DNA of 23,096 nt from SYIM01 sp039800205 (GTDB taxonomy: Bacteria; Pseudomonadota; Gammaproteobacteria; Burkholderiales; Burkholderiaceae_E): positions 1 to 23,096 of the forward strand of contig JBDLRB010000245.1 of the NCBI GenBank assembly GCA_039800205.1, read 5' to 3'. Under the pieces are notes generated by a model that was not told the origin of the DNA, did no database searches, and saw only the letters and a list, made by a program, of their open reading frames with translations. Position 1 is the stretch's first letter. The number at the start of each line of letters is the position of its first letter. A program made the position numbers and the translations under genes. Shown here one piece after another: positions 21,501 to 23,096 of the stretch.

Positions 21501-23096
21501 GGTCAGACCGTAGTCGACCACCTTGTCGTCGATCTTGCCCGCGCGGTTGATCTCGATCGAGAGCGTGTCGGCTGCGATGGTCAAACCCTCGACGCCCACA
21601 AAGGCGGCACTCCCTGCCGTGGCTTGCAGGCTGGTCCAGCTGCGCGTCTCGTCACTCGTGTGACTGAGCAGGGCCAAGCCAAAAGTCGCACCACGCAACT
21701 CAAGGCCCATCGCGCTCGCCTTGCCACCATCAATGCCAGCGAAGGCATTGAGATTGCTTCCACCCATTCGCAGAGCCTGTGCCTGGACCGTATCCCCCCC
21801 ATCCAGGGTAAGCGTCACGGGCGCATCCGCCTTCTCGATCGCGAACTCACCTTCAACCTGCACGAAACCGAAAATATCGAGCGAGAGACGACCCCTCGCC
21901 TCTGTCAGGACGCCCCGGCTACCGTCGAGCGTTAACGCAAGACTGCTCCCCGGCCCCGTCAGCACCGCGAGATCGGTGTAACGCTGGTCCTCGGCGTCAC
22001 TGGTGTCAGCCGTCAGTGCGTAGTCGACGACCGATCCGTCGAAGGCTGCGCGGTTGATGCCCAGGGTCAGCGTATCCACGCGCGCCGTCAGGCCTTCAAC
22101 CCCCACAAAAGCGGCGCTGCCCACTTCTGCCTGCAGACTGGTCCAGGATCGCGCGGTCAGCGTCCGATTCTGAGCCGCTGCAGCTTCGCGCTCAGCCGTC
22201 GTGAAACGCTCGCTCAGGAGCGCAAGACCCAGATTGACACCTGACAGGCTCAGACCCGTCGCGTTTGCCAAGCCACCGTTGACCCCGGCGAAGGCCGATA
22301 AATTGCTGCCGCCGATCAGCAGCATATCGACGTCGACCTCGCCTGACTCGTCCTCGGTCGGCGTCAGTTTGTTGTCCGCGATCCCGACCGTGCCCTGCTT
22401 CTTCTCAATCCCGAAGCCGCCGGATACCTGCACAAATCCGAACGCATCGATCTCGAGATTGCCGGTTGCACGAAGGAGCGGCCCTTCCGAACCGTCCATA
22501 CCGAGCGTCAACGTGGACGGGGCGAGCCTTGTACCAGTATCGATCGCAAGACCCTGAGCCTTGTAGTCGACGAGCGTCTGATCGGCCGTTGCGGGTCGGT
22601 TGATCTGGACATCCAGCGTGTCGACGGCGACCGTCAGCCCCGACACTCCAACGAAGGCCGCCGATTCAACGGTTGCCTGCAAACTGGTCCAGCTTCGCGG
22701 CTCATAGCCCTCAGGCGCTGCCTCGACGGGCCGTTCGGTCAGCAGCGCCAATCCAAAATTCGTACCCGTCAGGGACAAGCCGATTGCACCGGCATTCAGA
22801 TTGCCCTGATTGTCATAGCCTCCACCCATACCCGCAAAGGCGCGGAGATCGCTTCCACCAATGGCCAGCGAATCCACCTCGACCACGCTCGCAGGCTTGA
22901 TGAGTTCACCCGCATCATCGAACTCGGCATCGTTGAGGACAACAGAATCCGTCTTCTTGGTGAGCGTCATATTGCCTTGGGTCGCGACGAACCCGAAGAC
23001 ATCGATATTGAGCACGCCCGATGCACGCAGCAGTTGATTCTCGGCACCGTCCATCGTCAGCGCCAGATCCGACTCCGGACCCGTCGCAATCGTCAG
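1..23096 (-). CDS. Giant multi-repeat RTX-type exported/surface protein, internal fragment (both ends outside window)
   Basis: Seen: one minus-strand frame is open from base 23096 to base 3, giving 7,698 codons without start or stop. Frame checks at many points (for example near 22400, 18700, 12290, 9100, 3200, 1050 and 500) fall in the same register, so there is no frameshift. The product is beta-rich and repetitive: R1 modules with an 'IGGSxLxAFAGxNG' core, R2 strands ending 'FGGSLSG', 123-residue R3 units, divergent R1 modules, Asp/Asn calcium-type loops, then RTX motifs. I saw no cysteine, transmembrane helix, catalytic motif or signal peptide in the parts I translated. Known: RTX nonapeptides bind calcium and are typical of type I secreted proteins. 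R2-like strands occur in other bacterial giant genes. Inferred: a huge exported structural or adhesive protein. An assembly artefact is possible but unlikely, since the repeats are diverged and in frame. No symbol is assigned because I do not recognise a named protein. Confidence 0.95.
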   Translation of the reverse strand, partial: MTIATGPESDLALTMDGAENQLLRASGVLNIDVFGFVATQGNMTLTKKTDSVVLNDAEFDDAGELIKPASVVEVDSLAIGGSDLRAFAGMGGGYDNQGNLNAGAIGLSLTGTNFGLALLTERPVEAAPEGYEPRSWTSLQATVESAAFVGVSGLTVAVDTLDVQINRPATADQTLVDYKAQGLAIDTGTRLAPSTLTLGMDGSEGPLLRATGNLEIDAFGFVQVSGGFGIEKKQGTVGIADNKLTPTEDESGEVDVDMLLIGGSNLSAFAGVNGGLANATGLSLSGVNLGLALLSERFTTAEREAAAAQNRTLTARSWTSLQAEVGSAAFVGVEGLTARVDTLTLGINRAAFDGSVVDYALTADTSDAEDQRYTDLAVLTGPGSSLALTLDGSRGVLTEARGRLSLDIFGFVQVEGEFAIEKADAPVTLTLDGGDTVQAQALRMGGSNLNAFAGIDGGKASAMGLELRGATFGLALLSHTSDETRSWTSLQATAGSAAFVGVEGLTIAADTLSIEINRAGKIDDKVVDYGLTDPEDLQSERRTALKVATGLTSEVTLSMEGAQGDLLRASGNLRLDVFGFFQASGAFAIERRTESFWLNDGVVVEEGDTTTTPRAPTRIDARLLTIGGTGIDAFAGINGGTSDAMGLSLTGVDFGLALISELPETQGATPREFTTLKANAAGVSLVGIEGLEAQASRLQVEINRGIPGLNGQPDTVIDYSAQQLEVLAGPDKTVTLDVSGTLGEMTRAAGDLTLDLFGFAQVEGSFAFQQSTAEVTLARANPNATAERVIVDALTVGGLDVDAFVGVNGQDADNRIGLALQDFDFGLALMSSRADPTRKWTSLEATAGSLEFVGIDGLTMAGDTLSLAINQAEKAGDRVVDSRAMKLASAPLQVATGPDSEMDLNLDGREGESLRASGNLTVDLFGFVAVQGGFAITQTYRDVTLSDGSTIEAAQVLTIGGNEIDAFAGINGGYDEQGNLVEGALGVSLGDASFGLALIADTKDASRSFTSLKATAALAEFVGVDGLTVRATDLEVLLNKGITEPFQPEVTEKVNTKLTLTVPVELVGTLTLSRAAGTGDQTHAADSAQVTVLTTDTNESLTDKIREALESLDGVGAGQVVVSGDRYEGYTIEFIGELEGQLIDDITVSAQQADASAVVSTVVEANAGVNEVKQIVVQALRGEPDPVTVTVGTTTQGYAGKTEISTVTFTRPSQAGTYDVFFMDSGVVREERAPVAGVDEVQRLVVFGDTTASAVTPTSNVSTVQEGGGTPKNERYTVTFTNRFGDQGFRLYFVNDGVLPVRYHHNYAEDPATTITQLKSAYSTLLDGYQGITVRPSDIQVVRDTSYKGSGNRYLIEFVGSLTGVNVEGIGMRSEKDTFSNVNTQQGKTGQSEIQKVEIDSNGTSGNFTLSLTHGGTTYTTTGMKLGSNAATVRYALNAALASSGGQVEVTSSAAGSYVITFGGSLSGQNLAPLVVNASSTASAPSGSFTLTLAGQTTRSISYNTDGAALARQVQSELARLSGVGSGNVQVTYNAQASSSTQIGLDIRFKGSLAQTNVGGLTLVSTLANASAEVRTLTQGVSAVDQVQWVALGDDAIASGARLALTWAGKTYQSAVISGGDDATAIEAALRQGLGSIAGLVVEVEVTDPNTFTVSFGGSLSGQRLNLMKLSVEGQDDTPAGSGSYVPGNASQNVTNLQRAFFDLLKSKPEYAASIQLSDIRVERLSSTGAGDSYRVSYVGSLDRTNIADGMIAFDTPLQYVLVQDGEAGVSEVQTVRVERAADTDGRFTLSLTQGGRTFTTSAIELGATAGHVKAALEAAVSGAGGSATVLSSLGTVTVTQVAEAGISGAAADLYELRFGGGLANVDVASVRVGAVSVDPALPTGSFTIAYTDGAGTERISTPIVYSSDAQTLKANLQAALEAESMFGAGNVLVAVDTGETAGRQLAYTLSFSGDLATTDVPNVISDFSELSLGIASPYNLAQGETKTGEVQRVVVTSIAPEVDFKLTLNHLGQSVETGLLSTTLSKAEAQAVIDEALATLQGQLVAAGEAGFDAQAELSFWSGKTFELDFGGSLIGADVSPVVVTIVPRSVAVGLDIEQAGETTVTPAQPIRTVVVDYALTADETDEADARSTDLVVETGPDSTITLDLEGSLGELMRITGTLEIDAFGFFQVEGDFAIDRYTDEIVVAAEDDPATTDVDESSTVVAVDRLTIGASNAKAFAGINGGSDDRIGLLLGGSPADLSAAGNVDFGLAILTEKRTGFEPAGYELRSWTSLYATAGSVDFVGVEGLTVHADTLSVEINRPARDASLVDYAARPLAVMTSGGEEPSSLTLSMAAADGPLLRATGNLEIDAFGFVQVSGGFGIEKKQGTVTLADRSATTDLDESDRPVNVDMLLIGGSELRGFAGVNGGRSNAIGVLIEDVDFGLALLSERFTTAERQAAAAQNQTLTARSWTSLQAEVGRAAFIGVDGLTLEVSTLQIGVNLEAADRTVVDYRSGATDLSILTGPARSLTLSLDGSRGEFYEAAGSLNIDLFGFVQLSGDFAISKQNEPIEVKLADGSEVQAQALLIGASNVRAFAGINGGTDDAIGLELTGVQFGLALLSDANDSARTWTSLQASGRSAGLIGVDGLTLAAEEIVVEINQAGRAADPVIDYALTAATDDAADARNTDLEVATGIAGAIALSMDGRQGRLLRAAARANINAFGFFQASGGFAIESRDEIFYLNDGNLSDDPALARAPTEIKTRVLTIGASEVNAFAGVNGGTADAVGLSLEDVDFGLLLASEIKDDGSAGRSFTTLVAEAGSVDFIGIDGFEVGAEDLRVEINRGIAGVGTDPDVVIDHSFRQFEVLAGPDGASVTLSSDGGLGELTRASGKLSLDVFGFVTLEGNLALELSRTQVKLAADDDGVVETVDADLLAVGGSGLDAFVGVNGRDLDNRIGLSLDEAEFGLALLTDRANAERRWLSLQAGAEQLSFEGIAGLTAQARTISVAINQSIGAIESPVVDYADGATALAVRTNSAGDAIDLSMRGVEGEVIKASAELTLDLFGFVNVQGEFAIEQRTQPVTLIEVADADSNFEPVRTTVEKARLVTIGGRNVSAFAGINGALDADGNLNPEAVGLSLGGLDFGLALITDPNHPDRNFTSLQATATSLEFTGLSVLTAQVEDIVVNLNQGVTLDAVSRLETRVNTQVALNIPSDLVGTVTLSKGAADQAVQITAAMGNSDIVAALVAGFEALPGIGEGNVAITGNRSEGFTVEFVGDLEGKTPDEIGVDELGVAVERAAVTIGVSEETAANPGVSEIKQIIVQALPSAPPPASVKVSTTTQGQPGLTETNEVIFTSPNQAGDYEVFFATAGLITEQTGPVLGVDAVQRLILTGDTSAQASSATASVQTVTQGDAGLPAQIAIVFKADRVIQEYQVFRVDAPATKIKGVYRGVTNTAQTIAELKTAYATLLKSLTGNQVRADAITVTEDTAFASKNRGQQRFVIGFTGALADQSIPAMGFQFFLGSGKTSNTGYSYTRLAEGGPAKNEVQRISLSTQGAGSFSLQLVDGARTYTTTGIEFGANAATVSFALNAALGTGSVSVTKEGSDYLVSFDGAFGGRDLSLLTVNTSPTRAVPGGSFTLAFGGQTTAPIAYTTDGAVLAKRVQTALTGLGSIGANGVSVSFNASASGSTRLGLDIRFSGALSERPVTLLTVGASGLVNASASVRELTTGVVGVAQVQDVELFDDALDNGYRLSLAYLGKTYQTGLIAGSATSSEVQTALRTALSSIAGLTVTVGPRVADTYTISLGGELEGTRFNTLALTVEGAEKPAETGRGSFVVGDIAQNIANLKSAYADLTKDLTGGVARPDFIAVTHDPAYVGGERYIVRFVGDLDWTDIASKGIVFQTPLDYSLVQNGAPAKLEQQLVTLDRGSADATGTFRLALSHGGRSYTTADISFDASAADLQSALNAALGGSGRTATVSAGAAADQWQLQYSGAAFRGVDVSTLGVSAVDVTPDSPSGSFTISYVDSDGLTLESAPIDWSASSATLRANIQSAMDGLFGANTVDVAIDTQDSRDARQAFELQFKGALARQDIPQVTSHFGELNLAVVQPYNVVQGESVTGEVQRVSIETTRPDAAYTLSFTHAGQSATTAQLSTRMSAPEIQAAIDTAMGELSALVGGGFNATATLDFYGGKELELRFGGSLSGVDVQSVTAAVVATASPSGLELVQSGYTEVREALPLRTMVVDYGWKDADDESQGRWTELEVRNGTAADAVYELTLDGTRGEVLEAVGTLTIDVSGFVQLSGRFGFGVQTQGSDELLVAAGSDITARLAASDSVYVQLSGAAFGLYSDSNGQFAFELSQGEFDASIAGLANVSADEVIVQYTNADTEVAQGRAVEIADLGYTFTRAIAKNTIAFGVTGFSANVADFVSLSGDMAFRKVGSDIVAVGNNMSASLTAGPVYVRLSDADFGLMAGNGKVAFELSNGSFGAGIEGLADFSATEVIVQYTNATTSIAADTELDVLGLTYTFEQAVLPSTVAFGVKGFSANVADFVRLSGDLAFKKQGSQIIAVGNNVNASLEAGPVYVRLADADFGLLAGNGQMAFELSNGSFAAGIEGLAGVSAQEVIVQYTNASTSIAQNTTIGVLDIGYTFEQALLPSTIAFGVKGFSANVANFVRLSGDLGFKKQGSEIIAVGNNVNAALEAGPVYARLNNASFGLIAGDGKFGFELSRGSFDLGIEPLFNIGAREVIVQYTNSSTTIAAGRSVGVLDINYTFAQAIQANTIAFGVKGFSADIAGFVSLSGDLAFKKSGNQIIAVGNNVSAALEAGVYIRLNNAYFGLMAGEGKLAFELSRGSFEMGIATFEAVRANEVIVQYTNASTSITAGQTIGVLDIEYTFQEAIAANTIAFGVKGFRAGISGFVELSGDLGFKMVGDDIVAAGNNITATLEVGPAYVRLLHADFGLIVGNGKFAFEMSNGTFELGIENFASVSVQEVIIRYTNDQTTIAQGTTISAAQVNYTFDEAISANTIAFYALGFRASLMDVFTVSGNIGFEKTEKQVRVASGLTRSTVTAETITITGGNIDVFVGVPDPDPSKRIGFIAEDIGFAFAYVREKQGGRTWYSLQAEAGEIGFVGLPETSFKIENIQDVKIAANLAASDGSVVDYARTRTDLGVNVGSTSTYVLDIEGGKGEFIGAELNIGIRVADFFRVSGTFAFEAILSRTVVLSHVSPLNVRPDGMLQLPDGNEVSASGVTSLLQQVEVQGFSFGAGDLNAFVGIPGGPGIELEDVNFTFVFLREKDALVQQLTRHWVSLQATAGRVEFVGLPSGFELRAERIDVDVNMDAYILVDTPYGPVPSPIDATTVDYAASRVQGSTFGTASTILMDMPGSIGPRIQATGYVSLKAFDFLHAETNIIYEQTSEKVRLNTGEEVEVNVLAVGATDTTFFIGTNPGTPDAMGFGITDASFVVLDMLEAEPAPGQDPRRWKSIKAEVGAAGLIGVDAVEISGTNLIAALNLDAMDGTLVDFSRQTGLPMPISDYGFEYVLDRTDLPYAKLGGTFTFRAFDLIDETITLDVVQTFVTVALSDGSTTPVAMLSFAKSNLNFMAGSGDIGFRIDNADFGIAVAIDLLNPSRVWVTSVATSDRIAFEGLEELLAFDIRNASFIVNTAASDGVSINYQRRPLQLKEGLGVSLPGLNVSSGSGMSDITLDMAGEQIGIKADLTLTLLGAMTLSGSFSFNSSEKQYRLTNGDLVTVDALEFAAIGVDGFLGYRGSDTQVGFLLEDLDLGLGIYKDVAQQNREWLQLSTKVGRIAFVGLPGVKAEARNIDLSFLRLSSDRAVIDLDRTPIDFGRPGAGLTRTLADFNLDNLAPGTRPDFGSVFNFGGEFELNLFDLVKVQDDFDFRLELQTVQLSDGSTTEVFYVSFALPEMDIFAGVGSRNDGVGVAIDNLTIAAAIFISPTSGGAWVAVQGHSDFAGIVGIPGFQLQTQSIDLEISSADALDRTIDFSATPVSVPFGLGLDLGNVEIKLPIADGEFTFDMPGTPGTKAQVLLNDVLLSIGSVLYVSGDVGVTLASMGSKAVSTGGILPRSGKEKPTSYVAFAATDVNVFLGINGPYFGPEPPPSNVMGIYARNVDLGVVAWNSGDIGVKVNVEQAGIVGLGDFLRVDLQDVFFEMNKAPESNGMPVSPIDYKATFGDQGLEIRTGGDSVFMDFETAAEIRARVTWAEVSILDFIHLEGSLVFSMGEKIMFAPADSGVLKELTGGYLDTLYHDLELMVIGGLNMRGFIGIGGPDSPSRVGFAVEDFDFGMIMATPTGIAGFELPQSIQQYLPKYMALKAKIGYAGLVGMGDVMKLSVQDVTVKVNTSSIKGLPQSGGLPFINWKANRLGIDGLDSVLETLESFGIGGDSLGFLNTLIGPVYGPRGYRIDTGLDEEFYIDFTEPVTVSVDIGLAEIMISQFLHLRGSLNFTKGAILPTDVNLGGFKYLMQDLTGSDSVRINMDTMTIGGANLTGFVGINGPYRYGDDLNADGLPDKINEGAVGMVIDNVDFGVAIMMPQVLSFLPFDLPIKPWFIAVKAKVGYAGLVGIDRAVLDVRAEDVEVNINQFYLDGAGPEVNLAIQLFGAPTIDWRSSFPRSPEDRDEDGVFDTYDEDINNNGRLDPGEDRNENGQLDVTEDLDRNGVQASYGYALPAGGNNAVIIDFEEMIVQAKIGYAAINVAGVLQLYASMAFTLKAGDAVTLQNGEKTEVMSLAFGINDAFGFIGVGGYWRDGNNDGRIDERDIPFVNTSAVGIALQDLDLGFIIARELIISTTRISIGVYLAAKIRLDKLGLVGIPGVVLEAENLQIDLNLGFRMSLQFGQLIKDEATGAVSYQAGFKPSFGPMTVDWSKSKWTDPGPDLKPGTEDDTDYNAYAIETGNPREPILLDYKETYIRVYGQARLNLFDMVDMRGVLDFRISESEGLQVFADVQMRIGPAGQGISSRTTALLIINSGGLALRAVISQGISIGSVVKLSVELEVAINTFGRDIVYQVPEDFVKDTGFTEFRITAYPPGRPDLGGNGVVYVSLSGAGMLSLFDGALALQGQFQILAVKRNSEFRMELGITAQLKLPLLEPLGATGTLGFVFDGASTGLYGSIDIGGNNPSSTLIQSPVFEIRGRFMLQINTTDKVQKVRGRDAQGRVFDDNNQPILVDATPRSMKISGMAEVVLKLGMEIKMRGSIDVLVDSEGLQLDMRVSLDLAMLGSVNVEAQAAILNRNGTPIFAMRAVLDLTLGVDLIGIRAKGTLLINTGDTDYYTIGTPARIIPANIFEIEIDGRMNILAFELALKGGIKVQNGVFELRIDRARLPFFNFMFIEVNGYIRSNGEFFIKGTVSYELNFGIARMYASMSIWFGNESIGASFKAGLDITLNFGLFKLNFTLAGIEGLIELTAAHARLEGAVTVVGIRVGFGIVWSWAGPPDIAHQVGDTVYLHSGERPGRYGPAVYDKVISSDYTITSLGGNSIVVSSLGQHETFHGVNRIVAVGGPQKDTILVQPGVNARLEFEGRGGSDNYIIFGGAPGSVIKGEEGNDSFTSGPAAGINFLGGDGDDKFVGGSGGGIIDLGTGVNTISLSGGSSRIRVADSPDTRIKIGSGSALIETDLNGALDVRGSGAATIVLDDIDSVTGPLTMAQGAMVFGGRFVSFDSSAVEKFVVHNTNANRNAPLRVLMDPSVHW
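560..2285 (-). other. Non-modular region of long amphipathic beta-strands
   Basis: About 575 residues lack the AFxG core and consist of strands alternating hydrophobic and polar residues, for example 'FELALKGGIKVQNGVFELRI' and 'EVNGYIRSNGEFFIKGTVSY'. Similar short hairpin-like pieces recur ('MKISGMAEVVLKLGMEIKMR', 'LELDMRVSLDLAML'-type). The region ends near 'GIVWSWAGPPDIAHQVGDTV' at about 760, where an RTX-type C-terminal section begins. It could be a beta-sheet scaffold between the module array and the RTX part. No family was recognised. Confidence 0.6.
2796..2831 (-). other. Full 12-residue EF-hand-type loop inserted after an AFxG core
   Basis: The residues DGNNDGRIDERD have ligand-type side chains at positions 1 (D), 3 (N), 5 (D), 9 (D) and 12 (D), Gly at 6 and Ile at 8, which fits the canonical calcium-loop pattern closely. 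It follows 'FGFIGVGGYWR', the same insertion point as the loop at 3531-3566. Flanking helices are not evident. Confidence 0.65.
3090..3224 (-). other. Array of four Asp/Asn-rich calcium-type loops (EF-loop / thrombospondin type 3-like)
   Basis: Four loops occur in about 45 residues, starting at 3224 and then 13, 25 and 37 residues further on: DRDEDGVFD, DINNNGRLD, DRNENGQLD and DLDRNGVQ. Each has the D-x-D/N-x-D/N-G pattern, and the first three have the Asp at position 9. There is no room for EF-hand helices between them, so the array resembles thrombospondin type 3 or dockerin-like loop strings. It lies just downstream of a 'TIDW' (VDY-equivalent) motif in a divergent R1 module. Calcium binding is inferred. 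Confidence 0.75.
3531..3566 (-). other. EF-hand-like loop inserted after an AFxG core
   Basis: Twelve residues, DLNADGLPDKIN, follow 'TGFVGINGPYRYGD'. Positions 1, 3, 5, 6 and 9 are D, N, D, G and D, as in a calcium loop, and a Glu follows at position 13. The loop is inserted between the AFxG core and 'GMVIDNVDFG', the point where undecorated modules have only a short NGG turn. Confidence 0.6.
8020..10250 (-). repeat. R3 array: six 123-residue units
   Basis: The landmark 'EVIVQYTN(A/S)' recurs six times. On the plus strand its 'gta' anchor starts at 9981, 9612, 9243, 8874, 8508 and 8139, giving steps of 369, 369, 369, 366 and 369 bases. Each unit runs 'DFVxLSGDLxFKK', 'IIAVGNNVxASLEAGPVYVR', 'DADFGLxAGNGKxAFELS', 'GSFxxGIEGLA', 'EVIVQYTN', 'TIGVLDIxYTFEQA', 'NTIAFGVKGFSA'. 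The middle units are highly similar. The last (about 8390-8020) is the most diverged and passes into the next region. Short R1-like motifs in matching order suggest that R3 is a condensed R1 module (inference). Confidence 0.92.
10240..10415 (-). other. C-terminal half of the interrupted R1 module, joining super-repeat copy 2 to the R3 array
   Basis: After the R2 array the R1 sequence resumes with 'VVDYGWKDADDESQG', then 'VRNGTAADAVYELTLDG' and 'VGTLTIDVSGFVQLSG'. These match the VDY, TGPxS, LDMDG and FGFVQVSG elements of a normal R1 module. No AFAG core follows. Instead the sequence runs into the first 123-residue unit, so this is the junction between the two repeat types. Confidence 0.7.
10415..13560 (-). 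repeat. R2 beta-strand repeat array, block 2 (nested in sixth R1 module)
   Basis: About 1,050 residues match R2 block 1 repeat for repeat. Closing-strand landmarks end at 12626, 12305, 12044, 11720, 11477, 11159, 10883 and 10538. The preceding 'VEFVGDLEG' (about 13300) and 'YEVFFATAGLITEQ' (about 13050) match 'IEFIGELEG' and 'YDVFFMDSGVVRE' of block 1. The strand glycines are partly lost here ('FDGAFGG', 'LGGELEG', 'YSGAAF'), so this copy is the more degenerate. The array ends just before 'PLRTMVVDY'. Confidence 0.85.
13749..13769 (-). other. Short calcium-type loop DADGNLN in the AFAG loop of an R1 module
   Basis: The sequence 'AFAGINGALDADGNLNPEAV' places a D-x-D-G turn directly after the AFAGING core of the sixth module of R1 block 2. 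The matching modules of block 1 carry 'YDNQGNLNAG' (first module) and 'YDEQGNLVEG' (sixth module). The loop is shorter than a full EF-hand loop, and calcium binding is inferred only. Confidence 0.5.
15976..16058 (-). repeat. Near-identical tract shared with 22387-22469 (copy 2 member)
   Basis: This is the partner of the tract at 22387-22469, at an offset of exactly 6,411 bases (2,137 codons). The encoded peptides are identical. The immediately downstream codons differ: the 'GPLLRATG' context of copy 1 reads 'GPLLRATG' with a changed preceding segment here. Confidence 0.88.
16765..19960 (-). repeat. R2 beta-strand repeat array, block 1 (nested in sixth R1 module)
   Basis: About 1,065 residues contain roughly ten strand repeats, each built from 'FTLSLxxGGxTYTT', a helix-like 'AxxVxxALNAAL' stretch and a closing 'YxITFGGSLSGxxV' strand. 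Closing-strand aromatic codons end at 19025, 18713, 18452, 18131, 17885, 17522, 17243 and 16886. Further degenerate members lie upstream, including 'YTIEFIGELEG' near 19700 and two 'VTF...VFF/LYF' versions near 19450 and 19250. Similar strand repeats are known from other bacterial giant proteins. The array begins after 'LEVLLNKG' (about 19970) and stops before 'RTVVVDY', that is, inside an R1 module. Confidence 0.85.
19960..23096 (-). repeat. R1 module array, block 1 (six AFAG modules)
   Basis: Six landmarks of the type 'IGGSxLxAFAGxNG' occur, with the Phe codon ending at 22838, 22292, 21743, 21197, 20687 and 20198, a spacing of 182, 183, 182, 170 and 163 residues. Consensus order within a module is: AFAG-NGG loop; 'GLSLxGVxFGLAL'; a variable segment; 'RSWTSLQA'; 'FVGVxGLTV'; 'VxIN(R)'; 'VDY'; 'TGP(D/E)S'; 'LDMDG..G.LLRASG'; 'LxIDxFGFVQVSG'; then the next AFAG. 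The alternating hydrophobic strands and glycine turns suggest an all-beta fold (inference). The function is not recognised. Confidence 0.9.
22387..22469 (-). repeat. Near-identical tract shared with 15976-16058 (copy 1 member)
   Basis: These 83 bases match 15976-16058 with two differences (22407 and 22425), both at the third base of a codon (Ile ATT/ATC and Val GTA/GTC). The last 44 bases are identical. The tract encodes the 'IDAFGFVQVSGGFGIEKK' segment of the second-to-first module junction. Flanking sequence in the two copies is far more diverged. Confidence 0.9.

Larger units (their letters stand above)
16745..23096 (-). repeat. Super-repeat copy 1 (6 R1 modules plus nested R2 array); 5' end not visible
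   Basis: This is the upstream copy of a composite block of about 6.4 kb. It holds six R1 modules and then an R2 array, and ends where the interrupted R1 module resumes at 'RTVVVDYALT' near 16745. Each landmark has a partner in copy 2 at a nearly constant, in-frame offset. The six AFxG phenylalanine codons differ by 6405, 6414, 6384, 6378, 6375 and 6405 bases. Eight R2 strand landmarks differ by 6399 to 6411 bases and then 6348 to 6363 near the end. The right edge of the window falls inside the block or at its beginning, so further copies may lie upstream. Confidence 0.9.

Noticed and set aside
10400..23096. Large duplication considered as an assembly duplication artefact
   Set aside because: The copies differ at most positions and by several in-frame indels, so they cannot be the same locus assembled twice.
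1..23096. Promoters, terminators, tRNAs, insertion sequences or attachment sites
   Set aside because: The window is coding throughout, and I saw no inverted-repeat-bounded element, transposase motif or RNA gene. Any promoter-like string inside the gene would be chance.

Overview
The whole 23,096-base window lies inside one giant protein-coding gene on the minus strand. The frame (codons occupying + strand triplets that begin at multiples of 3) enters at base 23096 and leaves at base 3. It gives 7,698 consecutive codons with no stop that I could find, and both the start and the stop lie outside the window. There is no second gene, no intergenic gap, and no RNA gene, insertion sequence or CRISPR array. 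Long open frames on the plus strand are antisense shadows of this gene.

The protein is almost entirely repeats. Read from N to C (right to left) the layout is: (1) 23096 to about 16745, one copy of a ~6.4-kb super-repeat (its 5' end may be cut off by the window), made of six ~163-185-residue 'AFAG' modules (R1) and, nested in the last of them, a ~1,070-residue array of beta-strand repeats (R2); (2) about 16744 to 10400, a second, collinear copy; (3) about 10400 to 8020, the tail of the interrupted R1 module followed by six 123-residue units (R3); (4) about 8020 to 2285, ten divergent R1-like modules, some carrying Asp/Asn-rich calcium-type loops, including a four-loop array at 3090-3224; (5) about 2285 to 560, a non-modular region of alternating hydrophobic/polar strands; (6) about 560 to 1, hemolysin-type (RTX) glycine/aspartate motifs and a beta-helix-like stretch running off the left edge.

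This is the architecture of a very large exported or surface protein of a Gram-negative bacterium. The RTX motifs near the visible C-terminal side suggest calcium-dependent folding and type I secretion, and the apparent lack of cysteine fits that. The base composition is GC-rich (roughly 60% by eye), and Leu TTA/CTA and Ser TCA codons are rare. A proteobacterium is plausible, but nothing here fixes the taxon. A structural, adhesive or matrix role is inference. I see no catalytic motif.

The most notable observations are the unbroken length, the in-frame 6.4-kb duplication of a whole composite block, the nesting of the R2 array at one joint of an R1 module in both copies, the A/B alternation within R2, one tract between the copies that differs only at synonymous sites, and the reuse of one loop for calcium-type insertions.
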